Assembly (NCBI RefSeq): GCF_022682495.2
Contig: NC_071394.1
Span: 24,400,470-24,464,469 of the forward strand
Length of the DNA: 64,000 bases
Direction of reading: 5' to 3'
Source: Desmodus rotundus
Lineage: Eukaryota > Chordata > Mammalia > Chiroptera > Phyllostomidae
Translations under genes and position numbers: made by a program
The notes under the pieces: generated by a model
Database searches by the model: none
What the model saw: only the letters and a program-made list of their open reading frames with translations
Told to the model about the DNA's origin: nothing
Shown: piece after piece, positions 1 to 12,639 of the stretch
How the letters are laid out: every line of letters starts with the position of its first letter
Numbering within the stretch: position 1 is the first letter of the stretch

Positions 1-330
1 GAGAACACTATGCTAAGTGAAATAAGCCAGTCAGAGAAAGACAAGTACCATGTGCTTTTCACTCATACATGGAATATAATGAACAAACTCAGTAAGTGAA
101 ATAGAGACACACTCATTGATAGACAGCAGGCAGACAGGTCTGGGGAAGGGGGCGGGGCCAGCAGGATAGAGCAAAAAAGAAAGAGAGAGAAAGAACTGGA
201 CACCAGCAACAGTGTGGTTGGTGACTGTGGGAAGGGCAGGCGGGAGGTGGGTGCAGGTGGAAGAGAGTATGGGAGGGATAAAAGGTAATGGAAAAAATAC
301 AATAATAAATAAATAATACCAACTACTGTA
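1..330 (+). mobile_element. L1 3' end (bat L1, left-truncated by the window edge)
   Basis: The opening bases (GAGAACACTATGCTAAGTGA and on) match, with few differences, the 3' part of the L1 at 30918-31317. That covers the end of ORF2 and a purine-rich 3' UTR with G runs. It finishes in a short A-rich tail with ATAATAAATAAATAAT. The 5' part and its target-site duplication lie outside the window. Confidence 0.85.
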
Positions 331-359
331 AAAAATATAAATCCATAAAGTTAAACAAA

Positions 360-600
360 ATAAAAGGGCTGTCACAGTGGGCCTCACTGACTACATTTGA
401 ACAGAGGTTCCATAAGCTGAGGAAGCTAGCCACGCAGACGAGGAACAGAGTCTGAGGTCAAGAGAACCTCCATTGCAGTGGCCAGGCGGTGCGACACTGG
501 TGTGGCCAAGGGTCAGCAGAGACCAGGGTATCTGAGTGAGGAGGACCGGAGATCAGGGAGATAAGAGGCTGGGATGCGGACAGGTCACACGTGGCTTTCC
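360..600. repeat. Probable L2-derived fragment
   Basis: The purine-rich stretch (gaggaagctagccacgcaga, then gaggtcaagagaacctcc) resembles the interior of old mammalian L2 copies (the 'gagttagccaggcaga...' segment). It is diverged and the orientation is uncertain. Confidence 0.35.
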
Positions 601-3570
601 AGGTGTGTTCACAATTTTGGCCCTTGAACATCACAAGTTAGAAGGTATGAAAAATGCACTCGAGTGCTAATCCTCTCAAATCTTTATAAAATTGATATGC
701 TTTCAGTACAAGTAAGATTACCATCACACAATAACAACTTTTAATTGCGTAGACAGGATCATCCAGGTTTTCTGCCTCTGTTTTTCTGAGAGGCTTTGTA
801 TTTCCTCATTAACATTCCTACAACTCTGTCTCAATTCAATTTCCTGTTTATTATTCACCTTCCTAAAATATCAGCATTTCAATAGAAGACTGATGAAACC
901 AGGAATGCTGTAAGTGCTTTTCCATACCTTACTGCTTTTGTTCAGAGAACAAAAACTTTTTTATTAAGAAAAAAATTCATTATAAGAAGGAGAATCAAAG
1001 AACTTTGGAAATTAGAAGCTCTTTATTGGCCATCTAATTAAAAAAAATTAGTGAGTCATGACAATAACTTATTAGGTTCTAATCAACATTTTTAAAATAA
1101 AATGAGATAAAATATCAGACTGTAGCCCCTGCAGTCACTCATCAATGGTAGTTCTGTTTCCTGATTGTGAGTGCGCACGGGCACCTGTGTGGCTACTGAG
1201 CTATGTATGGTCAAGACGAGAGTACCAAGAAGAGGGCTTGGAATAGGGAAACCCTAGACAAGTAATTTGGCCAGGACTGCAAAGTGTTATTTTGGCATCC
1301 GGGGACACAATAATGGTGCTGAAAGTCATTCTGGAAGGAAGCTTCTCGAGTTTCCGTCAGTGACTGCGTGGGGATAGGGCACCTAAGAACTGAGTCAGTG
1401 GCCATGCTTGAGCGAGTAGTTTGGCCTGCCTTCTCGGGAGTTACATGACCTGGTTTTATACACCGAAAAGAGACCAGTCTGGAATCCAGGTTCACCTATT
1501 TCTACATGAGCATCATTTCTCTCTTGCAGTTTCGGAACAAGGTTGCTCTGGGAAGCTTTCTGACATTTTTTCCTACGATTAGGACCTTAGAGATATTGAT
1601 AAGTGATAAAAGAATGGCACAGGAGGAGTAGGGAGAACTAGAGAAGACAGAAAAAGACATCGCCTTATTTGAGGGAAGAGAGCCTTAAGGAAAAAGAAGA
1701 GTGTTGACAGGTATCAGAGAGAAGAACCACAACGACGGCCAGAGACCTCTGGTCTTCAACAATCTGTGGGATATACTGACCCTGTTGAGAACATTTACAG
1801 TTCATTTCTTTGTCCTATGCTCGACTGTTTCCCTATGTGTAATAAATATTATATAAATGATATTTCTGGTTTATACATTTTAACGAGTTTATTTATTATC
1901 CCTTACTCCATTCTAAGTACTATCATCCCCAAAGAAATCTTAAAATTCACATAAAATATAAACTAGTGACAAAAGATTGGAAATGTTATTCTTCCATACG
2001 AGAATATACATTCAAATGGCTTTGGATGTAGTTCACAAATGATGGTCCATTATATAGTTTCATTAACTCCAGGATCATTATAATCCACAGTATTCAAATT
2101 ATTTTTAACTTTCTTATTCACTGAAAGATTAAAGTGAGTCATAAATACACGCAATAAATTGCCTTTTAAAAGCAAAATATGGCCTTGAAAAAGATTTTAC
2201 CACTAAATAGAAAAATAATCTTTTTGAAGAAAAGATATATGGGGATAGCTTGCATATACTATCATAGCATTGTATTTGATGAACACGAAACATATCACAC
2301 CAATTATGCTACTTCCCTCTTACATCAATCCTGAGAATGTCATTGCTATTTCTTTTTTATAAATGAGCTAATAACAAGTCAATAATATTAAATGACTTGC
2401 TTAACTATGTTAAATTAGTTTATTCCTGAAACAGAGGCTTGGTCACTTACGTTAATACATAAGAAGGTTATTTCGTGAAGCAGTTATAGAGGGTCTAGAG
2501 CACAGATTAGTTCAATCAGAAGCGTAATTGTGCCTTTTGCAGTCTTGCCCTTTTCAGAGCTAGAAATGATGTAGGTGATGATGAGAATGCCAACCACTAA
2601 CAAGGGGAAGAGAAGAGGAAGTAAGTACCTCAGAATTAGTGGAAAAAACAAAGAGCAACCCCCTAACATGGACATGCTAAAAAGAAATAGAAAAAGTACT
2701 CTTATTGCTTGCTATTCTGCCACAATGTAGTGTTTTCCAGTCAACCCAGAAGTGGCTGGTTGCTGGAAAAGCTAAGAACTGCCCAGGGTAGATTACAGAA
2801 CCATACTGCAGACTGAACCAACGTTTTCCCTCTTGATATACATTTGTTCTTGGTAATATGGGGATTTGTCTCTACTCAGTCCTAACAATGTCAATACCTT
2901 TCCCAATTTGGACTATTCCTCTTTACAGCAAATAATCCTATGCTAAATAAAAATATTTGTGGATGTATTTTGGTTTATTTTATTCAAACCAAGTCTCCGA
3001 ATCCTAAAATTTATTTATTTTTATTGTAACAAAATATCTTTACATTTAAGTCTTGAGAGATGAAATCCATGCAGTCAACATTTTTATACTGATTTCAAAT
3101 TGCTAAAATTATTTAACAGTCTTGGGCAATTACTCTTGACTTGAATATGAAATTAAAAATATACAGTCTTTTCTCCCACCCCCAGATAATGTCAGTACGG
3201 TGCAAGTAAACTGTAAGCTTTTGTGATTCGCTTTCAAATGTATTTTCGCTGTTTACACAGCAGGTTTTAAAGGTGAATAGCGGATGTTATACTTTGGCAG
3301 CTAGTTAACCCAAAGCTTTCACAAAAGTTAACAAAGTCAAAAGATGTTTAGGGTATGAGATGATAGAAAAGAAAGATTAAATGATTATTTCCAATGAAAT
3401 TTATTATAATATTTGCCTTTATCCGGTAACAGAAAATGTCCACGGAAGTAAGCAAAATAATTAATCGATTAGGCTAAAAAGTAGTGGTGAGATTTGACTG
3501 AAGAATGAAGGGGAAAAGCTCTAAAGATCAAAGTCATGAATCCTAAAAGCAGAAGAGCTAGACAATATAG
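601..3570. other. Intronic sequence, nothing recognised
   Basis: AT-rich sequence with no reading frame, SINE or LINE that I can identify. At 2484-2690 the minus strand has an acceptor-like tract followed by a 63-codon hydrophobic frame. It is treated under rejected items. Confidence 0.5.
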
Positions 3571-3576
3571 GGAAAG

Positions 3577-3668
3577 AATTAATATTAGAGTTCAAGTTAA
3601 TATTATTTGGGCTCTAATAATATTGATTTAATGTTAAATCAGTATTAATTTGAACTCTAATATTAATT
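3577..3668. repeat. Imperfect inverted repeat (hairpin)
   Basis: The left arm at 3577-3605 (around TTAATATTAGAGTTCAAG) is the near-perfect reverse complement of the right arm at 3641-3668. The loop of about 35 bp contains a second small palindrome, GATTTAATGTTAAATC. There is no clear target-site duplication, so it may be a decayed MITE or a chance AT-rich hairpin. Confidence 0.75.
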
Positions 3669-3819
3669 ATGGCCCTTTATGTATAACAATGTGATGATGG
3701 ATAGCTGATGGATGACTAATGTTATATTCTTCATATACTTTGCCTCATTTAACCTTCATAAACACCCTGTAAAGTAGCTACTTCCCAGTGTACAGACAAG
3801 AAAAGTGATCACATTAATT

Positions 3820-3940
3820 CAGTAGAGGTCTGTTACGTGCCTACCACATGCGGGACACTGCTCTCACCGCTGGGGATACGACAGTGAACAAAAACGGACA
3901 AAGGCTGCAGCCCTAACGGGTCTCACACGCTGGCAGAATG
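3820..3940 (-). repeat. L2 3'-end fragment
   Basis: It matches the pattern 'cctaccacatgcgggacactgctctcaccgctggggatac...gtgaacaaaa', which is the reverse complement of the L2 3' end found throughout mammals. Confidence 0.6.
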
Positions 3941-3974
3941 ACTTCACAGTTCTATCCCACTTACTACAGACCCG

Positions 3975-4260
3975 GCCCTTTTCTAAAAGTTTACATACCA
4001 GCTTATCAACTCATGTTATAAACACACAACCCTATGAAGGAAATATTATTAACATCTCCCTTTTACAAATGAGAAAACTGAGGCACATTGAGAGTTAGTT
4101 TCCTGCCCAAAGTCCGTATGAAACCTATTAAGAAATAAAATCAGAATTTAAACCCATAAAGTTTAAGGCCCAGTGTTATAAAATAACTTGTCCAATGTTG
4201 TAAGCAGCAAACCAGAGATTTAAATCCGGGTATCACAATACTCTCACCTACTAAGCGACA
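3975..4260 (-). repeat. MIR SINE fragments
   Basis: It contains the reverse-complement MIR signature: 'ccctatgaaggaaatattatta', 'ttttacaaatgagaaaactgaggcac' and 'cctgcccaaagtc'. A second copy of the 'cttgtccaatgttgtaagc...' part follows, so two overlapping or tandem fragments are likely. Confidence 0.7.
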
Positions 4261-4329
4261 CTGTGCAAGACAACCCACTGATACCGACAATGAGGCGGTG
4301 GGCCCACCTACAAGTTTTTTCACCTGTAA

Positions 4330-5035
4330 CAAGGAACTTTTGGCAAAAAGTAGTTCTTTTCACTTTGAGCAGGGCTTTATTATTGGGCATATTTACATAA
4401 ATCTTCATGAGCTCTCATCAGGAATCCAAAGCTTTTTTACTAATGTCCTCAAGATGTTTTAGAAGTCAGTGCACAAAAAAAAGTCAGTGTGAAGATATGA
4501 CTTCAGAAAGAACCACATGAACTCAGCCTCCGGAGAAAACGATAAATACTCATTCATGAAATTTGTAATTCATTGGTAGGTGGCCACCCCCAAAAGTATA
4601 TTTCCGAAATGAAATGGTGTCAATCCAATCATAAGCCAAACATTTTGGATAAAAAATACCAAAATTTACAGAAAGAATGTTCATACCTTCTACATACATC
4701 TATATAAGTTTTAAAACAGTCATGTGAAATACCACTTTCAAAGAAAAACAAAAATAAATACTCATTAAAAGGAAACAATTTATTACACTGATAAGATTAA
4801 GCATGATCCAGCGCTACGTTAACAGATCTGTGGATGGACTAGAAAGAGAGACATTCAGAGAAACTCGTTTAGGACCAAAGGAAAGAGAAGCGCACAAAAT
4901 ATCAGTATGTTTCAGCCATGCAGACAGTTTCTGTTCCAGCGCATGGCACTCACACTGGCCCTCACTTCCACAGGCACTGAAACAGTTGTTGGGCACCATC
5001 TGTCAGACTACTGGGATCTCTGGGTAAGATTCAGA
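4330..5035. other. Intronic sequence, nothing recognised
   Basis: AT-rich. Opposed short frames at 4803-5027 and 4814-4999 have no recognisable protein content. Confidence 0.4.
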
Positions 5036-5039
5036 CAGC

Positions 5040-5290
5040 ACATGAGTTTGGCTCTCAAGGAGCTCAGTCTGGTAGTAGGAGGTAGGGAGGGTAACACAGA
5101 CAAGAAAAGCAAATGCAATATAGTAGAATAAGCAGCACATTTGTGACAGGTTCCAGGCACGCTGGTGACATAAAGTCAGGAGAGACGAACTCTGCTTAGA
5201 TGGGCTAAAAAGGCTTCGCAGAAGAGAGCCACCTGAAGGATGTTTGGTAGGTAGAAAATAGGGGTGAAAGGAATTAAAGGCAGAAGTCTC
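5040..5290 (-). repeat. L2 interior fragment
   Basis: The order 'ctctcaaggagctcagtctggtag', 'acaagaaaagcaaatgcaata' and then 'ccacctgaaggatg' follows the reverse complement of the L2 interior and 3' consensus. Confidence 0.55.
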
Positions 5291-6095
5291 TCTAACCGAC
5301 CATAATAACTACTATATATGCCTCTTCTGGATCTTTGGACATGGGTAGGGTCGGGGCTTCTCATTAGGGTCTCTCTTTTTCCAGTCCCTTCAGGGAAGTG
5401 CTAATAGCAAGGATCAGTTCCAAATTTGAGGAAGTCCCTGCTCCAGATTCTGTTCCACTACTCCTACCAATGAGGTAAATTTATACAGGGTCTTCATACT
5501 AATGTTAGAAGAGCATTCTCAAACATCTGACAGAAAAAAAATTCTTCTATTGTAATTCCCTTGAAATCCTAGATGATTATCACCTAGCAACTTCACATAT
5601 TATAAGATCAATAACACTGTAGATTTTGTGACAGTAAATATTCTGCTCAAATACAGAGTAAGAGCGCAAACTTTTATGTAAGTTTTGGGTACCAATGCCA
5701 ATATCTATGAAATATTTATAAAAAGTATATGATTTAAACTGCCTTATTTACTCATTATTAATTTATTAATCCACTATTCATTTACTCCTTACACCACAGT
5801 GTGATAGGAATAACATCAGATTTGCATGGAAAGCAGAGGGATTCCCTTAGCCACAATGAAGTCCAGTTCCTACTTGTTCCTGTTCCTTCTATTTATTTAT
5901 TTTTTTTACTGGCTAAGCTTTATGTATTCACTTCAGTATACCCTGGCAGTAAAGAATTCCTTTTATTATCATTTTGTTTAACTGAATCATCCATTGGTTG
6001 GATATCAATGGTTATATGGGGGATGCCCAAAATGCTGGAATTATCTTCTGGAGATCGGGACCCATGTAGTACAGGCTTCCCCTGCTAGGTGAGTG
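5291..6095. other. Intronic sequence, mostly unrecognised
   Basis: AT-rich sequence. The part from about 5880 onward could be the diverged 5' half of the mariner remnant that follows, but I could not match it. Confidence 0.35.
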
Positions 6096-6099
6096 TTCT

Positions 6100-6590
6100 A
6101 GGAATCCATCTGTACCAAATTTGGTTCCAGCTGGCATTGTTGTGAGGCTGAGTTTGGCTTCAGTGATTTTTGTTGGGAGACTCTTTCAATGAGTTTGCCC
6201 ATTTCATGACTGGATGATTTCCGAGTGCACCTGCCCACACCATGGTGAGTGTTTAGCAGTTTTTGACCAAAAATGGCATGACCCCCATGCCCCACCCTCC
6301 TTGTTCACCTGACCTTGCCCCTAGAGACTTTTTTTTTGTTTCCCTGGGTGAAAAAAGTCCTCAAAGGGAAATGTTTTGCGGATGTGGAAGAGGTGAAACA
6401 AAAGACGGCAGAAGCACTAAAAGGCATCAAAATCGTCGAGTTCTTCAAAAACTACTTTAGGCAATATAAAAAAAATCTCGATAAGTGTACTGTATCAGAT
6501 AGAGAGTACTTTGAAGGTGACCAAAGTTTCAACATGTAAAAATAAATACACAATTTTTTAATAAATAAATTCCATTTTGGGGGGGTCCTC
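6100..6590 (+). pseudogene. Broken mariner-type transposase remnant
   Basis: A frame beginning near 6215 encodes QFLTKNGMTPMPHPP followed by CSPDLAPRDFFF. This is the region around the third catalytic Asp of mariner (D,D34D) transposases, normally YSPDLAPCDFF. A frameshift in the T-run at 6331-6339 moves the rest into another frame (KVLKGKCFADVEEVKQKT and on, ending near 6537 with REYFEGDQSF, the usual mariner C-terminus). The N-terminal helix-turn-helix and the first Asp are not recognisable, so it cannot be active. The 3' terminal inverted repeat would lie near 6583 but no partner was found. Confidence 0.75.
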
Positions 6591-6599
6591 CCTCATTCA

Positions 6600-7500
6600 T
6601 TATTTATACTACATGATACCTTGCTAACATAAAATTAGAAAATTTAACATTTTTCATAGATATTTTGACTTAACTGTCCATTTGACTTTTCAGTTGTAGG
6701 CACCTTGCTTTTTATTTTATCTGAATGCAGAAGATTTATAATAAAGTCATTTAAAGTTATTAAAAACCAAGGGCAGTAAAGAATAGGGATTCTGTCAAAG
6801 CATTACAAACTGTAAGATTTTAAATAGCATTTTGCCAACCTCCCCCCGCAATTCTTGAAAAACATTCATCTTATACAGATGTAGGACAAACATCACCTAG
6901 ACGGGGCATAAGTGAGCTGATGCCTGAAGGTAGTTCTAGGCCCCGCTCAGTGTACTTGGTCACCGGTGATGACTGTGTGCAGAGTGGCCAACTTAGAGAG
7001 CAAAGTGAGCAACTCACCATAAGCTGCCTCCCACTAAGGCACTCTGTCGAAAAATGTCTTATAGTGACAGTATGTCTGTCTTGTGGATATGAAACTTCAT
7101 GTAGGAAATAACATAATAGAAAAGAACAATACAGATTTCCCTCTTAAAATTCAATTCAAAATGGTTCCATCTATTATAATATGCTGTATTTATATTCCCA
7201 CAGTAAAGAGAGAAGCTCAGGTCTAAAAAAAAAAAAGAGGACTAGAGAGTGAGAGGTACTCTAACGAATACAAGTAATTGTACAGAAAGGCAAATCAATA
7301 CGTGTTCCAAGCAAGGAAATACATTGCAAGGCTTCTCCTTGACTACTGCTTTAGAATTTGGACTCTTCTGCCTGACAACTCCTACAACTCAACCTCCTAC
7401 TGAAGTAGTATTTCAAATCCCACCTCTTTCCCCATACTTGACAACAACTTGTGAAAAGACATTTGGGGCAGAGCTGCAAGTCTTGAAGTATGATTTTCAG
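6600..7500. other. Intronic sequence, nothing recognised
   Basis: AT-rich. It includes a short A-run at 7226-7237. No repeat or gene was recognised. Confidence 0.4.
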
Positions 7501-7516
7501 TTAAAAAGTAACCAAA

Positions 7517-7663
7517 CAGTCCCGGCTGGTGTGGCTCAGTGGACTGAGCACCAGCCTAGGAAGCATGCGAGAGACAAGCACAGAGTGATGTTTTCTCCCT
7601 CTCTTCCTCCTTCCCTTCCCCTGTCTAGAAACAAACAAACAAACGAATAAATAAAATCTTTTT
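7517..7663 (+). mobile_element. Ves SINE, internally deleted
   Basis: The copy starts with the tRNA-derived head (CCCGGCTGGTGTGGCTCAGT), jumps from 'gcaccagcctaggaagcat' straight to the 'gagacaagcacag' 3' part, and ends in a CT-rich tract and AATAAATAAAATC. It is flanked by a perfect 14-bp target-site duplication AAAAAGTAACCAAA (7503-7516 and 7664-7677). About 60-70 bp of the middle, including the B-box region, is missing. Confidence 0.92.
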
Positions 7664-7799
7664 AAAAAGTAACCAAATATGCCAATACATGTGTTATATT
7701 AAAAATCTTGGCAACACTACTCAAAACACTTTCCTCTGAAAATGTTTATTCATAGTCTAGCCACCACGATTTACCAGCATTTGGGCACAGGGAAACCAT

Positions 7800-7968
7800 G
7801 GTATAGAATTCTGCATTCTTCTATTTTTCTCCTATACAGTTTTTATTCTTTATGATTATCTGGCATTGATCTAACGTCTTCCAGCTTCCGAACCTGTGAG
7901 AAATTAAATGTCTTCTGTTTAAGCCACCCCGTCTGCAGTGCTTTATTACGGCAGCCTTGGAAAAGTAA
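7800..7968 (+). repeat. MaLR LTR 3' end (MLT1 type)
   Basis: It carries the characteristic end of this LTR: 'gaacctgtgagaaattaaatg', 'tctgtttaagccaccccgtctg', then 'attacggcagcc'. The 5' part is not recognisable. Confidence 0.7.
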
Positions 7969-7969
7969 A

Positions 7970-9225
7970 AAATATAATATGCTTTGAGATAAATCAAGTC
8001 AGCCACAATCTTTATTTTTACATTGCTTTCAAGAGCTTTCACCAGTCTCTTTTCTAAAAATTTAAATAATTTACTTAGCATTATGGAGATCTATTCTACA
8101 TTTTTAAACATCGCATACAATTTTTCTGTCTCAATAAGCCATATTTCTTTTTGCCATAGAATTTTAACTCTAAAGTGATTTTACATAAATCAAATGGTAT
8201 TTTCTAATTACTAATTGCTTCTACTGTTTTAAAAACTGATGTTTCTATGTCAGTGGAGGATATTATGTATGCTTCCAGTTAGAACAAACGTAAATTATTT
8301 ATATAGTCTCTTAAAAAACACAGTTGTCACTACATTTTTACATACCTAAACCTTTACGTTTCTTAAGAGCAGAAATTTTATTTTTTGTTGACATTATTAG
8401 AATTTCCAGAGCCTGTACAATCATCAGGGCTTAGTTTACCATTTTATCTAAATAAATTCTAATAAAGGAGCTGTTCGTTACCAACAGGCATACTCTTTTT
8501 TATTTCATTATTGTTTAAAAGAAAATATTTTCAATTAAAACTGCTAAAATCAGCTTCTGTGGTGAATGTGAATGAATCATCTGAATACTATTACTGTGAA
8601 TTGTGGCTTTTAGAATTGATTTTTCTTCATTAGCATTCTAAATCATTATTCACAGATAAGAATTTTTGATATTTAAAATGCTCTACAAATGAAATTATAG
8701 CTTATCCAATTCACCAAAGCAAATGATGGCCTGAATACATCTTTCACACCTCCGCTTATTACGAAGCAAATCAAAATATTTCTTGCTTTCATCACCTGAA
8801 GTGCTTAGTACTAGAAGCATAGCTGTTTTTTAAAGCACTGATACATTCAACATAAACTGTCATTTTCTAGCCATTTAACTAAATATAAGAGAAATGTAAA
8901 ATCTTGCATTTTTACAAGGTCTTAATCTAACATCTTCATTTAAACCTGTGATGCTGAGTTCTTTATCTCTCTTAATTGTTCATTTGCTTTTATGACCACC
9001 TCTGTCTCCTAGATATTATTAATAACATATCAAATTAAAGTGAATTAAAGTTTATTTTGAGAATTTTGTGATAGTTGTGGAATAATACAGAAATTGTAAG
9101 GGTTGTTACTGAGTGATGAGAGCACTGCTCTACCCAGCAATTTAAAATTCCCATAAATCTAAGTATGTAGAGTTAAGATCCTACATGTCATATATTAAAA
9201 ATATAAGACAAAGCAAATATATTTC
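7970..9225. other. Intronic sequence, nearly featureless
   Basis: Strongly AT-rich. A weak L2 3'-end-like stretch at about 8365-8475 ends 'ctaaataaattc'. Nothing else was recognised. Confidence 0.4.
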
Positions 9226-9233
9226 ATTATGTT

Positions 9234-9443
9234 CTGCCCTGGCTGGTGTGGCTCAGTGGATTGCGTGCCGGCCTGCAAACCAAAGCATTGCTGGTTCAAT
9301 TCCCAGTCAGGGCACATGCCTGGGTTGTGGGCCAGGTCCCCAGTGGGGGATGTGTGAGAGGCAACCACACATTGTGGTTTCTTTCCTTCTCTTTCTCCCT
9401 CTATTCCCCTCTGTAAAAATAAATAAATAAAATCTTCAAAAAA
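9234..9443 (+). mobile_element. Ves SINE, full length
   Basis: Complete copy with head (CCCTGGCTGGTGTGGCTCAG), B-box-like GGTTCAATTCCCAGTCAG, the 'ccaggtccccagtgggg' segment, a CT-rich tract and an AATAAATAAAATC tail. It is flanked by the 8-bp repeat ATTATGTT (9226-9233 and 9444-9451), taken as the target-site duplication. Confidence 0.95.
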
Positions 9444-9589
9444 ATTATGTTAGTTATTTCAAAAGTCAATTCTTATGCTGGGATTAATACTTTGTTTTAG
9501 TAGACATTGCCATAGTTTTAAGATAAAAATGACTTGATGCTCGTACCAACTCAGATTTGACGCTCCATAGAGTCGATATTTCTTCCTTT

Positions 9590-10900
9590 CAGTTCTAGTT
9601 CTCATGTCCTGGCCCTGGCTCTCCTGTGTGAATTCTTCCTCAACCTGCTTGTCGGCATTTCCACCTCCAGCCCCTCCCTTTCACTTCCCTCTCATCCTGG
9701 ACACTTTTGCCAGGTTCATTTTCCTAGAATTGTTTTTTTCCTAAGGAAAACAACAAAGAAGCAAACTCTCAGTGAGTTGATAGTACAAAATCTAATCTAC
9801 CAATTTTGGTATTCAGGGCTTCTAACCAAAAGGCCATCACAATTTTATTCCCACTTTTTAAACGCAAACAGCTTTACTCAATCTTCATTACTATATTCCC
9901 TGCTCCCCAGCACATCTCTTCACTTCTCATTTCTTACTTCCCTCAAGTCTGGTCCATCAGTAGGATATGGAATGCATCTTCTTGTCCAAAGCCTCCTGTC
10001 TGCTATGCTAGAGCTAAGTGCTACCCTGACCATTCCTTTATTGTGGGGCTGGAAGCTATTTGATTCTTCAGGCCCTCAACCCTTAGCATCATAATATAGC
10101 TTCTAGTCTGACTCTGAATATTGCCATTTCTAGGTCATTTCTCTTGTCATGCCCATCCTCTCTTCTCTCACTAAGCAGGGCCCAGGTTCATCGCATTCCT
10201 CTTTAAAGCACACTGTAGACTGCAAGTTAGGAAGAGGGCTCAGCTCTGCAGCATCTCTACCCCATCCAGTTGAAGTTTCCTTCCTCCCAACCCCAGGCTT
10301 ATGAACCCAAGGTCCAGGCAGCCTTGCCGAAACAGAGCCTGTTAAGACACTGCCTTGTAGGTCACAGAATGCTCTCCTGCATCTCTGCTTATTGATATAC
10401 TACTGCTCATCCCTCAACATCTGCTTTAATTTCTCTTCAACCTAAGTTTCCAATTTGTCCTTCATGAAGCCAGATAATTTATGTAAACAGCAAGTTAGTC
10501 CATGTCACTGTTTTGCTTAAAAACTTTTCAATGGTTTCCCTCCCCTTGGCCTCTCTCTTTATCTCTTGCTTCTTCCCATCTGTCACTCCTAGCTCCAACA
10601 TGTATGTGAGGGTGGGGTACAGGAATGCCTTCTTCCCTGCTTTTCTCTTACCTAGACATTTTCTACACATATGTCAGGTATCTCCCAGGGAATAATTCCT
10701 AATCTCCATAGGTAGACACCCCTCTCTGAGATTCAGTACACCTGGAGTCTGTTTCTTCTACACAGTATTCAAGCTGTATTACAATTATGCTCATTCATTC
10801 ATTGATTCATCAAGTAATTATTAATACCTATCATGGGTCAGATACTTTTTGTGTCATGAGCTACATATTCAATAAATGGCTTTGGCTAACGAGTGAGTGA
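9590..10900 (+). repeat. CT-rich L2-derived stretch (several fragments)
   Basis: Phrases typical of L2 occur in plus orientation, notably 'ccatgtcactgttttgct', 'aaaaacttttcaatggtttccc' and a 3' end around 10840-10890 with 'ttcaataaatggc'. Between about 9780 and 10470 the match is only compositional. Confidence 0.5.
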
Positions 10901-11555
10901 ATATAGTCAACTGAACTCAAAGGAACACTATTGTTTTATTTGTTTGAATTTATTTCCATTCACCTTCATGTCCCCACCCTATGTCTAACAGTGTTTTATA
11001 TGTAGCGATAGCTCAAAAACATTTTTTGTTTGACTTATTTTTACATTCAGTCTTGATGTAAAGATGTTTTGGGGAAGTAAGTCACCATGAAGATTTTGAA
11101 AAGTTATATGATTATACAGTATAAATAATACCCAATAATATTTGTAAACTCTGAAATCTTAACTGCTCATACTTTTGGTAAGCTATTTGCAGAAAGCTTG
11201 CTCTGAAACATGAATTCAGAACAACATCTGAAGGTTATAAAGGAATCACATGCAACAAAAAAAGTCAACTACAAAAGTAGAATATAGGACCATTTTGACA
11301 ATTTGAAAAAAAGGAAACTCATAATATTAATATTTGCTACAGAAATTTATTCTAAGCAGGCTGGGAAACCAATGTGCAGCCACTGTGACAAAGGACTTTT
11401 AAAGTTCTTCACGGCCTGTGGAAACTATGCCCATGCTGCCTAATTGTTTTACTTTGCAAGGCTCTGGATTCTTCCAGATTTTACCCAACCCCAATCACAA
11501 TAGAAAAAAAATCTTCCAGATAACAGATATGAATATTTTTGTAATATCTCACACC
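10901..11555. other. Intronic sequence, nothing recognised
   Basis: AT-rich sequence with no recognisable repeat or frame. Confidence 0.4.
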
Positions 11556-11559
11556 AAAG

Positions 11560-12340
11560 AAGGGGTTAATATCAGAAACTCTTAAAAGCCAAAAAGATAA
11601 AGATAGAAACTCCAATAAAAACATGAGCAAGAGTAGTAACAGACAATTTATATAAAAGCAAACAAAAAGATTGATGAGTGTGAAAAGATTTTCAAACTCA
11701 TTAGGTATAAGGGAAATGCAACTTAATATAACAATGAGGAATTACTCATTGCTATTATCATTCACCCTAATATCAGAAATACTGATACTAGCATATTAAA
11801 CATTAGCAAGTGATGCCAATTGTTGACATAGGTGTTGGGATATAGAGACCCTTATGCACAAGTGGTGGGCAAGTAGATAGAGCAGGCAATCTGGTGAAGA
11901 AGTGGGCAGAACCTGGCCAAATAAATCAAACACACACTGAACAACTGAATAAATCTAGTTCAGGGTATGTACAGATAGGTGTAAAAAATTCTCACCCAGG
12001 CTCATAAGGAAAGATATACGAGGATATTCATTTTAGTGTTGTTTGTGCTTGTAGGCGTTGGAGTGTATCTGATGCTCAGCATTGGAAGAACAGAGAGAAG
12101 AGCCGTGGTAAGTGCGTACCACGGAGTACTGTGGATCAGCCAGAACTATAGGACTGAATGTAACACACAGATGTTCGGAAAACCATAATGCTCAATGAGA
12201 AAAGAAGAGAATGTAAATGAAAATTGCATGCACAAATACATACAGTATATAAAAAAATAATGCACATTTTACCAGAGCACATACATATACTGAAGGCACA
12301 CATTAAATATACTAAAGTAACTATTTTAACAGAGGGAAGG
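11560..12340 (+). repeat. Ancient L1 remnant (ORF2 end and 3' UTR)
   Basis: Diverged L1 landmarks appear in order: 'gtataagggaaatgcaa', 'aacaatgaggaattac', 'gttgggatatagagaccc', 'catacgagga' and 'tatt...ttttagtgttgtt'. These match the area coding for the C-terminus of ORF2 in old mammalian L1 families. Many stops and indels are present. Confidence 0.55.
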
Positions 12341-12419
12341 AGAAAATGTGGATTGAAGGGAAGTAAACAAGGAGAGAGAGTGAATGAGAGAGAGACTCTT
12401 CGCTGGGTGGGGGCCTGTG

Positions 12420-12635
12420 TGACCCTTCTCCATCCTGTTCCTTTGAGTGTTTATTTGTATTTCCTCCTTTCACCCACTCCACAGTGTGACTACATGTTAA
12501 ATGCCTTTACAGCCATAATCCTTGTGCTGTAGGGACCCTCTGTCTCTTCTTCACTGCTGTATCCTCAGTACCTGGTATTGCCCTTGCACACAGTAAGTAT
12601 CCAAGGAATATCTGTTAAGGGAATGAGTGAACACA
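12420..12635 (+). repeat. L2 3' end
   Basis: 'tctcttcttcactgctgtatcctcagtacctggtattgc', then 'cacacagtaagtatccaagg' and 'gaatgagtgaa', is the L2 3' end with its typical target-repeat-like tail. Confidence 0.7.
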
Positions 12636-12639
12636 CAAA

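Noticed and set aside
2484..2690. Minus-strand 63-codon hydrophobic frame after a good acceptor-like CT tract
   Set aside because: The hydrophobicity follows from T-rich sequence. There is no family match, and the frame ends at a stop without a convincing donor that keeps it open.
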